From assembly GCF_001514305.1 (NCBI RefSeq), contig NZ_KQ949078.1:183097-247096 (forward strand): DNA of 64,000 nucleotides, written 5' to 3'. The notes under the pieces were generated by a model that worked only from the letters and a program-made list of their open reading frames with translations, was not told where the DNA came from and did not search any database. This DNA is from Streptomyces dysideae. GTDB taxonomy: Bacteria; Actinomycetota; Actinomycetes; Streptomycetales; Streptomycetaceae. Within the stretch, counting starts at the first letter, position 1; every line of letters begins with the position of its first letter. This document shows positions 53,783-62,463 of this stretch, in pieces. Made by a program: the position numbers and the translations under genes.

Positions 53783-53981
53783 GATCCCTGCCTCCCACGC
53801 ACGGCGATCTGACGGGCCGTCAAGATAGAACAGGTTCTACAAGAAGGGAACGTCCCCGCGCCCGCCCGTAAGGTGAGGGCGATGTGTGGGGCGGCGGGGG
53901 CTGTGCCCGGCGGGCGGGCCTGAGTACCGTGCCCGTGCGAACGCAGAGGGAAGACCGACCGGAACCGGGGAACGGGGCGGA

Positions 53982-54701
53982 ATGAACGCGTACGACGGAG
54001 GGCCGACCGCCCCGGCCGGGGCGGAGCACCCGGCTGCCCCCACCCCGCCGTATCCCGGACCCCGCACCGGCGTCGCCGCCCTCTCCCTGCGCTACCAGAT
54101 CGGCGCCGCCCTCGCCGTCGCGGTCGTCGCGATCACCGTCTGTGTCCACATAGGCATGGTGTTCCTGCACGTCGCCCCGCCGAACACGGTCACCAAGAAG
54201 CACGGCAAGGCGATCGACGACTGGCTCTACCCGGAGTTCGAGCAGAACTGGAAGCTGTTCGCGCCGAACCCGCTGCAGCAGAACATCGCCGTGCAGGTCC
54301 GGGCCCGGGTGCGGACGGCGGACGGCTACATACGCACCACCGGCTGGCAGGACCTGTCCGCCCAGGACGGCCGGGCCATCGACGGCAATCCGCTGCCGAG
54401 CCACACCCAGCAGAACGAGCTGCGCCGCTCCTGGGACTTCTTCGTCTCCACGCACGGCACCGACAACCGCCCGGTGGGCCTGCGCGGCGCCCTCGCCGAG
54501 ACGTATCTGCGGCACATCGTGGTGCTGCGCCTCCACCGCGCGGACGCGGCCGGGAAGGGCGGCATCCTCGAACACGTCCAGGTCCGCTCCCGCACCACCG
54601 CCGTCCCCCCGCCCAAGTGGAGCGGCGAGCAGGTCTCCGCCACGCCGGTGTACCGCGAGTTGCCCTGGTGGTCGGTGCCGGCCGATGAGGCCGCCCGGTG
54701 A
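53982..54701 (+). CDS. DUF5819 family membrane protein
   Basis: ATG 53982 gives 239 residues. After a 30-residue Pro/Ala-rich cytoplasmic tail comes one helix, IGAALAVAVVAITVCVHIGM, then an extracellular region with YPEFEQNWKLFAPNPLQQNI and ELRRSWDFFVSTHG. It is the DUF5819 family, usually found with an HTTM-domain gene, as here: the HTTM start overlaps its stop (GTGA). The pair probably works together at the membrane, possibly in vitamin-K-like or lipid modification, but function is unknown. Confidence 0.88.
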   Translation: MNAYDGGPTAPAGAEHPAAPTPPYPGPRTGVAALSLRYQIGAALAVAVVAITVCVHIGMVFLHVAPPNTVTKKHGKAIDDWLYPEFEQNWKLFAPNPLQQNIAVQVRARVRTADGYIRTTGWQDLSAQDGRAIDGNPLPSHTQQNELRRSWDFFVSTHGTDNRPVGLRGALAETYLRHIVVLRLHRADAAGKGGILEHVQVRSRTTAVPPPKWSGEQVSATPVYRELPWWSVPADEAAR

Positions 54702-55903
54702 ACCGCCTCTCCCTCGCGATCTCCGCCGCCGTCGCCCGGGTCACCGAGTCCGCGCTCGGCCCGTACCAGACGGCCGTGATCCGGATCGGGTTCACCGTGA
54801 CCTGGCTGCTGTTCCTGCTGCGCGAGTTCCCGCACCGCCAGGAGCTGTACGGCCCCGACGGCCCCTGGGACTTCGACCTCGCCCAGCAGCTGATCGGGAC
54901 GAACGGCTCCTTCACCGCCCTGATGTGGTTCCGCGGCCAGTTCTGGTTCGAGACCGTTTACGTCCTGGCCGTGCTGGCCGGCGTGCTGCTGCTGCTCGGC
55001 TGGCGCACCCGCACCATGTCCGTGCTGTTCATGGTCGGCGTGCTGTCGCTGCAGAACCGGTCCATCTTCATGGGCGACGGCGGCGACAACGTCCTGCACC
55101 TGATGTGCGTCTACCTGGTGTTCACGCGCTGCGGCCAGGTGTGGTCGCTGGACGCGCGCCGGGCACGCGCGCGTGCGGAGCGGACCGTGGACCGGACAGG
55201 TCCGGTCCTGTGGTCCGTGTTCGGCTTCGCGCTGGTCACGGTCACGGCCGCGGGCCGGCTCGACGGCGACCCGACCGTGCCCGTGATCCTGTGGGGCGTC
55301 TGGCTGGCGCAGGCCTTGTGGTGGCTCGTCGGGCGCCATACCAGGACCGGCCAGTCACGCATCCTGCTCGACGTCGTCGCCAACGTCGTGCACAACGGGG
55401 CCCTGCTGGTGATCATGGCCGAGGCCTGTCTGATCTACGCCACCGCCGGCTGGTACAAGATCCAGGGCTCCCGCTGGCAGGACGGCACCGCCGTCTACTA
55501 CCCGCTCCAACTCGACTCCTTCTCCCCCTGGCCCGCCCTCGCCGACCTCCTCTCGGCCAGCGGCACCATGGTGATGCTGGTGACCTACGGCACGGTCGTC
55601 GTGCAGGTCGCCTTCCCGTTCACGCTGTTCAACCGGCGGGTCAAGAACGTCCTGCTGGCCGTGATGATCATCGAGCACGCGGGGATCGCGGTCCTCCTCG
55701 GCCTGCCGTTCTTCTCCCTCGCGATGATCTCGGTCGACGCGGTCTTCCTGCCGACGACCTTCCTGCGCCGCCTGGGCGGCTGGGCGGCACGCGCGCGTGC
55801 CGGGCTCCTACGGCGCTTCCCGTACGCCGACCGCATGACCAAGCCCTCCGAGCCGCGCACCCCGGAGAACCCCGAGCACACCCACGTAGGCTTCCCGGCA
55901 TGA
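54698..55903 (+). CDS. HTTM-domain membrane protein
   Basis: This 401-residue protein starts at GTG 54698. The hydrophobic segments and the HTTM signature are visible: SALGPYQTAVIRIGFTVTWL, ELYGPDGPWDFD, MSVLFMVGVLSLQNRSIFMG, and DGGDNVLHLMCVYLVFTRCG. HTTM domains resemble vitamin-K-dependent gamma-carboxylase membrane parts. Bacterial members have unknown substrates. It is translationally coupled to DUF5819 before it and, by ATGA, to the SpoU methyltransferase after it. Confidence 0.9.
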   Translation: MNRLSLAISAAVARVTESALGPYQTAVIRIGFTVTWLLFLLREFPHRQELYGPDGPWDFDLAQQLIGTNGSFTALMWFRGQFWFETVYVLAVLAGVLLLLGWRTRTMSVLFMVGVLSLQNRSIFMGDGGDNVLHLMCVYLVFTRCGQVWSLDARRARARAERTVDRTGPVLWSVFGFALVTVTAAGRLDGDPTVPVILWGVWLAQALWWLVGRHTRTGQSRILLDVVANVVHNGALLVIMAEACLIYATAGWYKIQGSRWQDGTAVYYPLQLDSFSPWPALADLLSASGTMVMLVTYGTVVVQVAFPFTLFNRRVKNVLLAVMIIEHAGIAVLLGLPFFSLAMISVDAVFLPTTFLRRLGGWAARARAGLLRRFPYADRMTKPSEPRTPENPEHTHVGFPA

Positions 55904-56652
55904 CCGACCCCGTGGGCGCCTGGCACCGCCTCGCCGACACCGCCGTCCTCCTCGACGGCTTCCACGCCCTCAAGCACGCCGTGCGCTTCGGCGCGGAGGT
56001 CCCGGTGGCGGTCACCACCGACCGCGCCGCCGCGCTCGCCCTCGCCGAGGAGCTGGCCCCGGACGTACGGGACACGCTGGCCGTGCTCCTGACGGAGGTG
56101 CCGGAGGCGGCGTACACGTCCCTCGTCCCGCGCCCGCACCCCACCGCGGTGGCCGCGCTGGCGGTACGCCCGTCCCGCGCGGCCAACCTCGAGAGGCTGG
56201 CGCACACCCCGCGCACCGCCCCCGTCGTGGTCCTCGACAACCCGCGCAACCTCGGCAACGCGGGCGCAGTGATCCGCCTGGCCGCCGGCTTCGGCACCAC
56301 CGGCGTGGTCACCACCGGCACCCTCGACCCCTGGCACCCGACGGTCGTACGCGGCGGAGCGGGCCTGCACTTCGCGACGGCGGTGGAGCGCCTGACGGTG
56401 GAGGAGCTGCCGCCGGGTCCGGTTTGCGCGCTGGACCCGGAGGGCGACGACATCCGGGGCATCAAGCTCCCGGACGACGCCATCCTGGCCTTCGGCTCCG
56501 AACGCACCGGCCTGTCCACGGAACTACGCGCGCGTGCCGACCACTTGCTGTCCCTACCGATGCGCCCCCAGGTCTCCAGCTACAACCTCGCGACGAGCGT
56601 GGCGATGACCCTGTACCACTGGAGCCTCACCGGGGGCGCTTTCGGGGCTTAG
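55900..56652 (+). CDS. SpoU/TrmH-family RNA 2'-O-methyltransferase
   Basis: ATG 55900 overlaps the HTTM stop. The 250-residue protein has the SPOUT knot: motif 1 VVLDNPRNLGNAGAVIRLAA (N and R conserved), motif 2 ILAFGSERTGLSTELRARAD, and motif 3 LPMRPQVSSYNLATSVAMTL (usually SLNVA, here SYNLA). These bind S-adenosylmethionine at a trefoil knot and methylate ribose 2'-OH in tRNA or rRNA. Target RNA is not known. It converges with paaN and the stops overlap by four bases. Confidence 0.92.
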   Translation: MTDPVGAWHRLADTAVLLDGFHALKHAVRFGAEVPVAVTTDRAAALALAEELAPDVRDTLAVLLTEVPEAAYTSLVPRPHPTAVAALAVRPSRAANLERLAHTPRTAPVVVLDNPRNLGNAGAVIRLAAGFGTTGVVTTGTLDPWHPTVVRGGAGLHFATAVERLTVEELPPGPVCALDPEGDDIRGIKLPDDAILAFGSERTGLSTELRARADHLLSLPMRPQVSSYNLATSVAMTLYHWSLTGGAFGA

Positions 56653-58343
56653 GCCTCCCGGCGCACTTCGATCACCCGGAACCGGTTGGCCACAAACGCC
56701 CCGTCACACAGCGCCGCGTTGGCCGCAGGGTTGCCCCCCGACCCATGGAAGTCGGAGAAGGCGGCCGTCTGGTTCACATACACCCCACCCGTGAGATTCA
56801 GCGACAACTGGGCCGCCTCCTCCAGGCAGACCTCCCGGACAGCCCGCTCAACCTCCGCGTCACTCGTGTACGCCCCGACCGTCATCGCCCCCTTCTCCCT
56901 GATGGTCCGCCGCAACAACTCCACCGCCCCCACCGCGGAGTCGACCGCAACAGCAAAGGAGACGGGCCCGAAGCACTCGCTCATGTAGGCGGCCTCGTCA
57001 TCCGGCTTGGCCCCGTCCAGCTTCACGATGACCGGCGTACGAACCACCGCGTCGGGGAACTCCGGGTTGGCGATCTCCCGTGAGGCGAGGGCGACTTCAC
57101 CCAGCTCCGAAGCCGCATCCAGCCGCGCCTTCACATCCGGGTTGACGATCGCACCGAGCAGCGCGTTGGCGCGCGCATCGTCCCCGAGCAGCCCGTCCAC
57201 GGCGCGGGCCAGGTCGGCGACCACCTCGTCGAAGGACTTGGGTCCCTCCTCCGTACGGATGCCGTCGCGCGGGATGAGCAGGTTCTGCGGGGTCGTGCAC
57301 ATCTGGCCGCTGTACAGGGACAGCGAGAAGGCCAGGTTGGACAGCATGCCCTTGTAGTTGTCCGTGGAGTCGACGATCACCGTGTTGACGCCGGCCTTCT
57401 CCGTGTAGACCTGCGCCTGGCGGGCGTTGGCCTCCAGCCAGTCGCCGAACACGGTCGAGCCGGTGTAGTCGATGACCCGGATCTCGGGGCGGAGGGCCAG
57501 CGTCTTGGCGATGCCCTCGCCGGGCCGCTCGGCGGCCAGCGCCACCAGGTTCGGGTCGAAGCCCGCCTCGCCGAGCACCTGCCGCGCGACCTGCACGGTG
57601 AGCGCGAGCGGCAGCGCCGCGCGCGGGTGCGGCTTCACGACGACCGCGTTGCCGGTGGCCAGGGACGCGAACAGGCCCGGGTAGCCGTTCCAGGTCGGGA
57701 AGGTGTTGCAGCCGATGACCAGGGCGATCCCGCGCGGGACCGGCGTGAACTGCTTGGTCAGTGCCAGCGGGTCGCGCTTGCCCTGCGGCTTGGTCCACTC
57801 CGCCGTGTCGGGCGTGCGGACCTGCTCCACGTACGCGTACGCCACCGCTTCCAGGCCGCGGTCCTGCGCGTGCGGGCCGCCCGCCTGGAACGCCATCATG
57901 AACGCCTGGCCGGAGGTGTGCATGACCGCGTGCGCGAACTCGTGCGTCCGGTCGCTGATCCGCTTGAGGATCTCCAGACAGACCACCGCGCGCATCTCCG
58001 CGCCCGCGTCCCGCCACTCCCGCTGCCCGGACTTCATGGCGGGCAGCAGCACGTCGAGGTCCACGTGCGGGTACTCGACGCCCAGTTCGATGCCGTACGG
58101 CGAGACCTCACCGCCCACCCAGTCGTCCGTGCCGGCCTGGCCGAGGTCGAGGCGGTTGCCGAGGAGGGCGTCGAAGGCGTCCTTGCCCGCCGCCGTGTCC
58201 AGGCTGCCGTTCTCGCCGTAGGCCTTGGGGTGCTCGGGGTGCGGGGACCAGTACGCGCGCGTGCGGATCGCTTCCAGCGCCTGGTCGAGGGTGGGCCGGT
58301 GCTTGGCGATCAGCTCGTGGGCGGTCAGTTGGGCGGCGGCCAT
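56649..58343 (-). CDS. paaN: PaaN, phenylacetate-degradation-type aldehyde dehydrogenase
   Basis: ATG 58343 gives 564 residues with the ALDH plan of PaaN: RGIALVIGCNTFPTWNGYPG, NAVVVKPHPRAALPLALTVQ for cofactor binding, DYTGSTVFGDWLEANAR, and the nucleophile Cys in LYSGQMCTTPQNLLIP. The N-terminal part begins AHELIAKHRPTLDQALEAIR as in the family. In streptomycetes the gene lies beside the PaaH-like gene rather than the main paa operon. The presumed job is oxidation of an aldehyde intermediate in ring-opened phenylacetyl-CoA metabolism. It is divergent from the PaaH-like gene, with an operator-like palindrome between. Confidence 0.92.
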   Translation of the reverse strand: MAAAQLTAHELIAKHRPTLDQALEAIRTRAYWSPHPEHPKAYGENGSLDTAAGKDAFDALLGNRLDLGQAGTDDWVGGEVSPYGIELGVEYPHVDLDVLLPAMKSGQREWRDAGAEMRAVVCLEILKRISDRTHEFAHAVMHTSGQAFMMAFQAGGPHAQDRGLEAVAYAYVEQVRTPDTAEWTKPQGKRDPLALTKQFTPVPRGIALVIGCNTFPTWNGYPGLFASLATGNAVVVKPHPRAALPLALTVQVARQVLGEAGFDPNLVALAAERPGEGIAKTLALRPEIRVIDYTGSTVFGDWLEANARQAQVYTEKAGVNTVIVDSTDNYKGMLSNLAFSLSLYSGQMCTTPQNLLIPRDGIRTEEGPKSFDEVVADLARAVDGLLGDDARANALLGAIVNPDVKARLDAASELGEVALASREIANPEFPDAVVRTPVIVKLDGAKPDDEAAYMSECFGPVSFAVAVDSAVGAVELLRRTIREKGAMTVGAYTSDAEVERAVREVCLEEAAQLSLNLTGGVYVNQTAAFSDFHGSGGNPAANAALCDGAFVANRFRVIEVRREA

Positions 58344-58432
58344 GCGGGACCAACTCCTCGTCTTGTGAACTCTTCGTCGAGCTCATGACCTGGGCAGAAA
58401 CAGCAGCGGGAACAGCCAGTCAGAGTTAGAGT

Positions 58433-58452
58433 AACCGAACGATCGGTCGGTT
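58433..58452. promoter_or_regulatory. TetR-type palindrome AACCGAACGATCGGTCGGTT between paaN and the PaaH-like gene
   Basis: AACCGA and TCGGTT form the arms of an 18/20 palindrome with centre CGATCG. It lies 51 bases before the ATG of the PaaH-like gene and 89 bases upstream of paaN. The same sequence, weaker, is at 61261-61280 upstream of the E1alpha gene. The TetR regulator in the PaaH operon is the natural candidate binder. Confidence 0.7.
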
Positions 58453-58503
58453 CAAGGGGGTCCGCCGCATCTGTGGAAAACCCCGTGCGGGAGGATCGCG
58501 CAC

Positions 58504-60063
58504 ATGACAGCACTCGACCTCAGCAGCCCCGTGGCCGTCGTCGGCACCGGCACCATGGGCCAGGGCATCGCCCAGGTCGCGCTGGTCGCGGGCCACCCCG
58601 TACGGCTCTACGACGCTGCCCCCGGCCGCGCCCGGGCCGCGGCCGCCGCGATCGTCGCCCGCCTCGACCGGCTCGTCGAGAAGGACCGCCTCACCGCCGC
58701 CGACCTCCCCCACTCTCGGCTTCGCTCGAGTGGGGGCACCCCCATCGCGGCCCGCGCCCGGCTGCTGGTCGCCGAGAACCTCACCGACCTCGCGGACTGC
58801 GCCCTGGTCGTGGAGGCGGTGCTGGAACGGCTCGACGTGAAGCAGGAGCTGTTCCGCGCGCTGGAGGACATCGTCGGCGACGACTGTCTGCTCGCCACCA
58901 ACACCTCGTCCCTGTCCGTCACCGCGGTCGGCGGTGCCCTCGCCAACCCCGGCCGCCTCGTCGGCCTGCACTTCTTCAACCCGGCGCCGCTGCTGCCGCT
59001 GGTCGAGGTGGTCTCAGGGTTCGCCACCGACGTCACGTACGCCACGCGCGCGTACGAGACGGCACGCGCCTGGGGCAAGACGCCGGTCGCCTGCGCCGAC
59101 ACCCCCGGCTTCATCGTCAACCGCATCGCCCGGCCCTTCTACGCCGAGGCCTTCGCGGTCTACGAGGCCCAGGGCGCCGACCCGGCCACCATCGACGCCG
59201 TCCTGCGCGAGTGCGGCGGCTTCCGGATGGGCGCGTTCGAGCTGACCGACCTGATCGGCCAGGACGTCAACGAGTCCGTCACACGCTCCGTGTGGGAGTC
59301 GTTCTTCAACGACGTCCGCTTCACGCCGTCGCTCGCCCAGCGGCGTCTGGTCGAGTCGGGCCGCCTCGGCCGCAAGACCGGACAGGGCTGGTACGACTAC
59401 TCCGATGAAACCGGGGCAGCCGAGCGCTCCGAACCGCACACCGCCGAACCGGGCCAGCGGCCCGCGTACGTCGTCGCCGAGGGCGACCTGGGCCCCGCCT
59501 CCGAACTGCTCCAGCTGATCCGCGAGGCGGGCATCCAGGTCCGCGAGGACGAGGAGGACCACGGCACCCGCCTGGTGCTGCCCAGCGGCGGCCAGCTCGC
59601 CCTCGCCGACGGCCAGACCTCCGTCGAGTTCCGGGACGTCGTCTACTTCGACCTCGCCCTCGACTACCGCCGGGCCACCCGCATCGCCCTGTCCGCCTCC
59701 CAGGACACCGCCCCGCAGACCCTCGCCGAGGCCACCGGCCTCTTCCAGGCGCTCGGCAAGGACGTCAGCATCATCGGCGACGTCCCCGGCATGATCGTCG
59801 CCCGCACGGTCGCCCGGATCGTCGACCTCGCGCACGACGCCGTCGCCAAGGGCGTGGCCACCGAGGAGGACATCGACACCGCGATGCGGCTCGGCGTGAA
59901 CTACCCCCTGGGCCCCTTCGAGTGGAGTCGCCGGCTCGGCCGCAACTGGGCCTACGCCCTCCTCGACGACCTGCACATGCGCGACCCCTCGGGCCGCTAC
60001 GCGCCGTCTCTCGCGCTGTACCGCCACGCGTACGCCACCGACAAGCGGGAGGCCACCTCATGA
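58504..60063 (+). CDS. 3-hydroxyacyl-CoA dehydrogenase (PaaH-like), with an in-frame palindromic-element insertion
   Basis: The 519-residue protein from ATG 58504 has the NAD loop AVVGTGTMGQGIAQVALVAG, ATNTSSLSVTAV, LHFFNPAPLLPLVEVV and DTPGFIVNRIARPFYAEAFA, and a second C-terminal copy of the dimerisation domain. It oxidises 3-hydroxyacyl-CoA to 3-oxoacyl-CoA, in phenylacetate or fatty-acid breakdown. Residues about 68-81 (LPHSRLRSSGGTP) are encoded by an interspersed palindrome not expected in the family. The ATG of the TetR gene overlaps its stop. Confidence 0.92.
   Translation: MTALDLSSPVAVVGTGTMGQGIAQVALVAGHPVRLYDAAPGRARAAAAAIVARLDRLVEKDRLTAADLPHSRLRSSGGTPIAARARLLVAENLTDLADCALVVEAVLERLDVKQELFRALEDIVGDDCLLATNTSSLSVTAVGGALANPGRLVGLHFFNPAPLLPLVEVVSGFATDVTYATRAYETARAWGKTPVACADTPGFIVNRIARPFYAEAFAVYEAQGADPATIDAVLRECGGFRMGAFELTDLIGQDVNESVTRSVWESFFNDVRFTPSLAQRRLVESGRLGRKTGQGWYDYSDETGAAERSEPHTAEPGQRPAYVVAEGDLGPASELLQLIREAGIQVREDEEDHGTRLVLPSGGQLALADGQTSVEFRDVVYFDLALDYRRATRIALSASQDTAPQTLAEATGLFQALGKDVSIIGDVPGMIVARTVARIVDLAHDAVAKGVATEEDIDTAMRLGVNYPLGPFEWSRRLGRNWAYALLDDLHMRDPSGRYAPSLALYRHAYATDKREATS
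58707..58736. repeat. Palindromic interspersed element, copy 2, inside coding sequence
   Basis: CCCCCACTC (58707-58715) and GAGTGGGGG (58728-58736) are inverted arms with a loop containing TCGGCTTCGCTC. The copy at 51265-51304 has the same core in the opposite orientation. It lies in frame in the PaaH-like gene. Confidence 0.75.
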
Positions 60064-60650
60064 CCACCGCCAAGCGCGACACGTACACCCCGGAGACCCT
60101 GCTGTCCGTCGCCGTCCAGGTCTTCAACGAGCGCGGCTACGACGGCACCTCCATGGAGCACCTCTCCAAGGCCGCCGGCATCTCCAAGTCGTCGATCTAC
60201 CACCACGTCTCGGGCAAGGAAGAGCTGCTCCGCCGGGCCGTCAGCCGCGCCCTGGACGGCCTCTTCGGGATCCTCGACGAGGAGCACGCGCGCGGGGGGC
60301 GCGCCTCGGACCGGCTGGAGTACGTCGTCCGCCGCATGGTCGAGGTGCTGATCGCCGAGCTGCCCTACGTCACGCTGCTGCTGCGCGTGCGCGGCAACAC
60401 CGACACCGAGCGCTGGGCCCTGGAACGTCGCCGCGACTTCGACCACCGCGTCGCCGAGCTCCTCAAGGCGGCCGCCGCCGACGGCGACATACGCGGCGAC
60501 GTCGAGGTGCGACTCGCGACCCGGCTCGTCTTCGGGATGATCAACTCCATAGCGGAGTGGTATCGCCCCGACGGCCGCGGCATGAACGAACGTGAGGTGG
60601 CGGACGCGGTGACGCAGCTGGTGTTCGGGGGGCTGCGCAGAGCCTCCTGA
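60060..60650 (+). CDS. TetR-family regulator (PaaR-like)
   Basis: ATG 60060 overlaps the PaaH-like stop (ATGA). The 196-residue protein has a TetR HTH: YTPETLLSVAVQVFNERGYD, then GTSMEHLSKAAGISKSSIYH and HVSGKEELLRRAV. A C-terminal domain binds the effector; phenylacetyl-CoA or other acyl-CoA would fit its neighbours. It probably binds the palindrome at 58433-58452 in its own operon promoter, and perhaps 61261-61280, although direct evidence is lacking. Confidence 0.88.
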   Translation: MTTAKRDTYTPETLLSVAVQVFNERGYDGTSMEHLSKAAGISKSSIYHHVSGKEELLRRAVSRALDGLFGILDEEHARGGRASDRLEYVVRRMVEVLIAELPYVTLLLRVRGNTDTERWALERRRDFDHRVAELLKAAAADGDIRGDVEVRLATRLVFGMINSIAEWYRPDGRGMNEREVADAVTQLVFGGLRRAS

Positions 60651-60659
60651 CCCGGGGCC

Positions 60660-61160
60660 TCAGCCCTGTGGCTCCAGGTCCTCCTCCTCGAACACCAGCA
60701 GCGTGCGGGTGCTGAGTACCTCGGGGATCGCCTGGAGCCGGGTGAGGACCAGCTCGCGCAGGGCCCTGTTGTCGGGTGTGTGCACCAGCAGCAGGACGTC
60801 GAAGTCGCCGCCGACCAGGGCGATGTGCGAGGCGCCGGGAAGCTGTCTGAGCTGCTCGCGGACCGTGCGCCAGGAGTTCTGGACGATCTTCAGGGTGATG
60901 TACGCCGAGGTGCCGTGGCCGGCCCGCTCGTGGTCGACGCGGGCGCCGAAGCCGCGGATGACGCCGTCCTCGATGAGGCGGTTGATCCGGGCGTAGGCGT
61001 TGGCGCGCGAGACATGGACCCGTTCGGCGACCGACCGTATCGACGCGCGGCCGTCCGCCTGGAGCATCTGCAGGATGTCCTGGTCGATGGCGTCCAGGGG
61101 ACGCGGGGGCGGAAGGGGGCTGCTGTTCTCCGGGCCCTCGGCCATTTGTTCAGGTGCCAT
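60660..61160 (-). CDS. Lrp/AsnC-family regulator (BkdR-like)
   Basis: ATG 61160 gives 166 residues. The HTH is LDAIDQDILQMLQADGRASI, RSVAERVHVSRANAYARINR, and the RAM ligand domain follows (TLKIVQNSWRTVREQLRQLP, ALVGGDFDVLLLVHTPDNRA). It is divergent from the E1alpha-E1beta-E2 operon, the position of bkdR in other streptomycetes, where it responds to branched-chain amino acids or their products. Its end is nine bases from the convergent TetR stop. Confidence 0.93.
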   Translation of the reverse strand: MAPEQMAEGPENSSPLPPPRPLDAIDQDILQMLQADGRASIRSVAERVHVSRANAYARINRLIEDGVIRGFGARVDHERAGHGTSAYITLKIVQNSWRTVREQLRQLPGASHIALVGGDFDVLLLVHTPDNRALRELVLTRLQAIPEVLSTRTLLVFEEEDLEPQG

Positions 61161-61260
61161 GTCCCCCCGCCTCCATGCCGTGGACGTACTGCGTTCATTT
61201 CAGGCTGTGGAGAACCGTTTGTCCACAGCCTGAGGGTGCCTGTAGCCAAAATGTGCCGAC

Positions 61261-61280
61261 GACCGAACAATCGGTAGGTG
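61261..61280. promoter_or_regulatory. Second copy of the TetR-type site, upstream of the E1alpha gene
   Basis: GACCGAACAATCGGTAGGTG matches the palindrome at 58433-58452 at 16 of 20 positions. It lies 56 bases before the ATG at 61336 in the 175-base divergent region with the Lrp gene. Confidence 0.6.
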
Positions 61281-61335
61281 AGGCGCATCACAACCGTTGC
61301 GTCTCCCACAGCCGCTCCCACGAGGAGGTGCCGTC

Positions 61336-62463
61336 ATGACGGTCATGGAGCAGCGGGGCGCGTACCGGCCATCGCCGCCGCCCGCCTGGCAGCCCCGCAC
61401 GGACCCCGCGCCGTTGCTGCCCGACGCCCAGCCGTACCGCGTCCTCGGCACCGAGGCGGCGGCACAGGCCGACCCCGGCCTGCTGCGCCGGCTCTACGCC
61501 GAGCTGGTGCGTGGCCGCCGCTACAACGCGCAGGCCACCGCCCTGACCAAGCAGGGCCGGCTCGCCGTCTACCCGTCCAGCACCGGCCAGGAGGCCTGCG
61601 AGGTCGCCGCCGCGCTGGCGCTGAAGGACCGCGACTGGCTCTTCCCGAGCTATCGCGACACGCTCGCCGCCGTGGCCCGTGGCCTGGACCCCGTGCAGGC
61701 CCTGACCCTCCTTCGCGGCGACTGGCACACCGGCTACGACCCGCACGAGCACCGCGTGGCCCCCCTGTGCACGCCGCTCGCCACCCAGCTCCCGCACGCC
61801 GTCGGCCTCGCGCACGCCGCCCGCCTCAAGGGCGACGACGTGGTCGCGCTCGCCCTGGTCGGCGACGGCGGCACCAGTGAGGGCGACTTCCACGAGGCGC
61901 TGAACTTCGCCGCCGTCTGGCAGGCGCCGGTCGTCTTCCTCGTCCAGAACAACGGCTTCGCGATCTCCGTACCGCTCGCCAAGCAGACCGCGGCCCCGTC
62001 GCTGGCCCACAAGGCCGTCGGCTACGGCATGCCCGGCCGCCTGGTCGACGGCAACGACGCCGCCGCCGTGCACGAGGTGCTCTCCGACGCCGTACGGCAC
62101 GCGCGCGCGGGCGGCGGTCCCACGCTGGTCGAGGCGATCACGTACCGCGTCGACGCCCACACCAACGCCGACGACGCGACCCGCTACCGCGGCGACGCCG
62201 AGGTCCAGGCCTGGCGCGAGCACGACCCGATCCTGCTCCTGGAGCACGAGCTGACCGAGCGCGGCCTCCTCGACGAGGCCGGAAAGCAGGCCGCCCGGGA
62301 CGCCGCCGAGACCATGGCCGCCGACCTGCGCGAGCGCATGAACCAGGACCCGGTGCTCGACCCCATGGACCTGTTCGACCACGTGTACGCCGAGCCCACC
62401 CCGCAACTGCGCGAACAGCGGGCCCAGCTGCAGGCGGAGATCGACGCCGAGGGGACGCACTGA
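61336..62463 (+). CDS. 2-oxo acid dehydrogenase E1 component alpha subunit (branched-chain type)
   Basis: ATG 61336 has GAGGAGG upstream and gives 375 residues. The thiamine diphosphate motif GDGGTSEGDFHEALNFAAVW (GDG...N type) ends VVFLVQNNGFAIS, and HRVAPLCTPLATQLPHAVGL and the YRVDAHTNADDATRYR segment fit branched-chain E1alpha. With E1beta it decarboxylates a 2-oxo acid and transfers the acyl group to lipoyl-E2. Start and stop overlap the next gene (TGATG). The substrate is probably valine-, leucine- or isoleucine-derived 2-oxo acids, giving starters for branched fatty acids, but pyruvate cannot be excluded by sequence. Confidence 0.93.
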   Translation: MTVMEQRGAYRPSPPPAWQPRTDPAPLLPDAQPYRVLGTEAAAQADPGLLRRLYAELVRGRRYNAQATALTKQGRLAVYPSSTGQEACEVAAALALKDRDWLFPSYRDTLAAVARGLDPVQALTLLRGDWHTGYDPHEHRVAPLCTPLATQLPHAVGLAHAARLKGDDVVALALVGDGGTSEGDFHEALNFAAVWQAPVVFLVQNNGFAISVPLAKQTAAPSLAHKAVGYGMPGRLVDGNDAAAVHEVLSDAVRHARAGGGPTLVEAITYRVDAHTNADDATRYRGDAEVQAWREHDPILLLEHELTERGLLDEAGKQAARDAAETMAADLRERMNQDPVLDPMDLFDHVYAEPTPQLREQRAQLQAEIDAEGTH

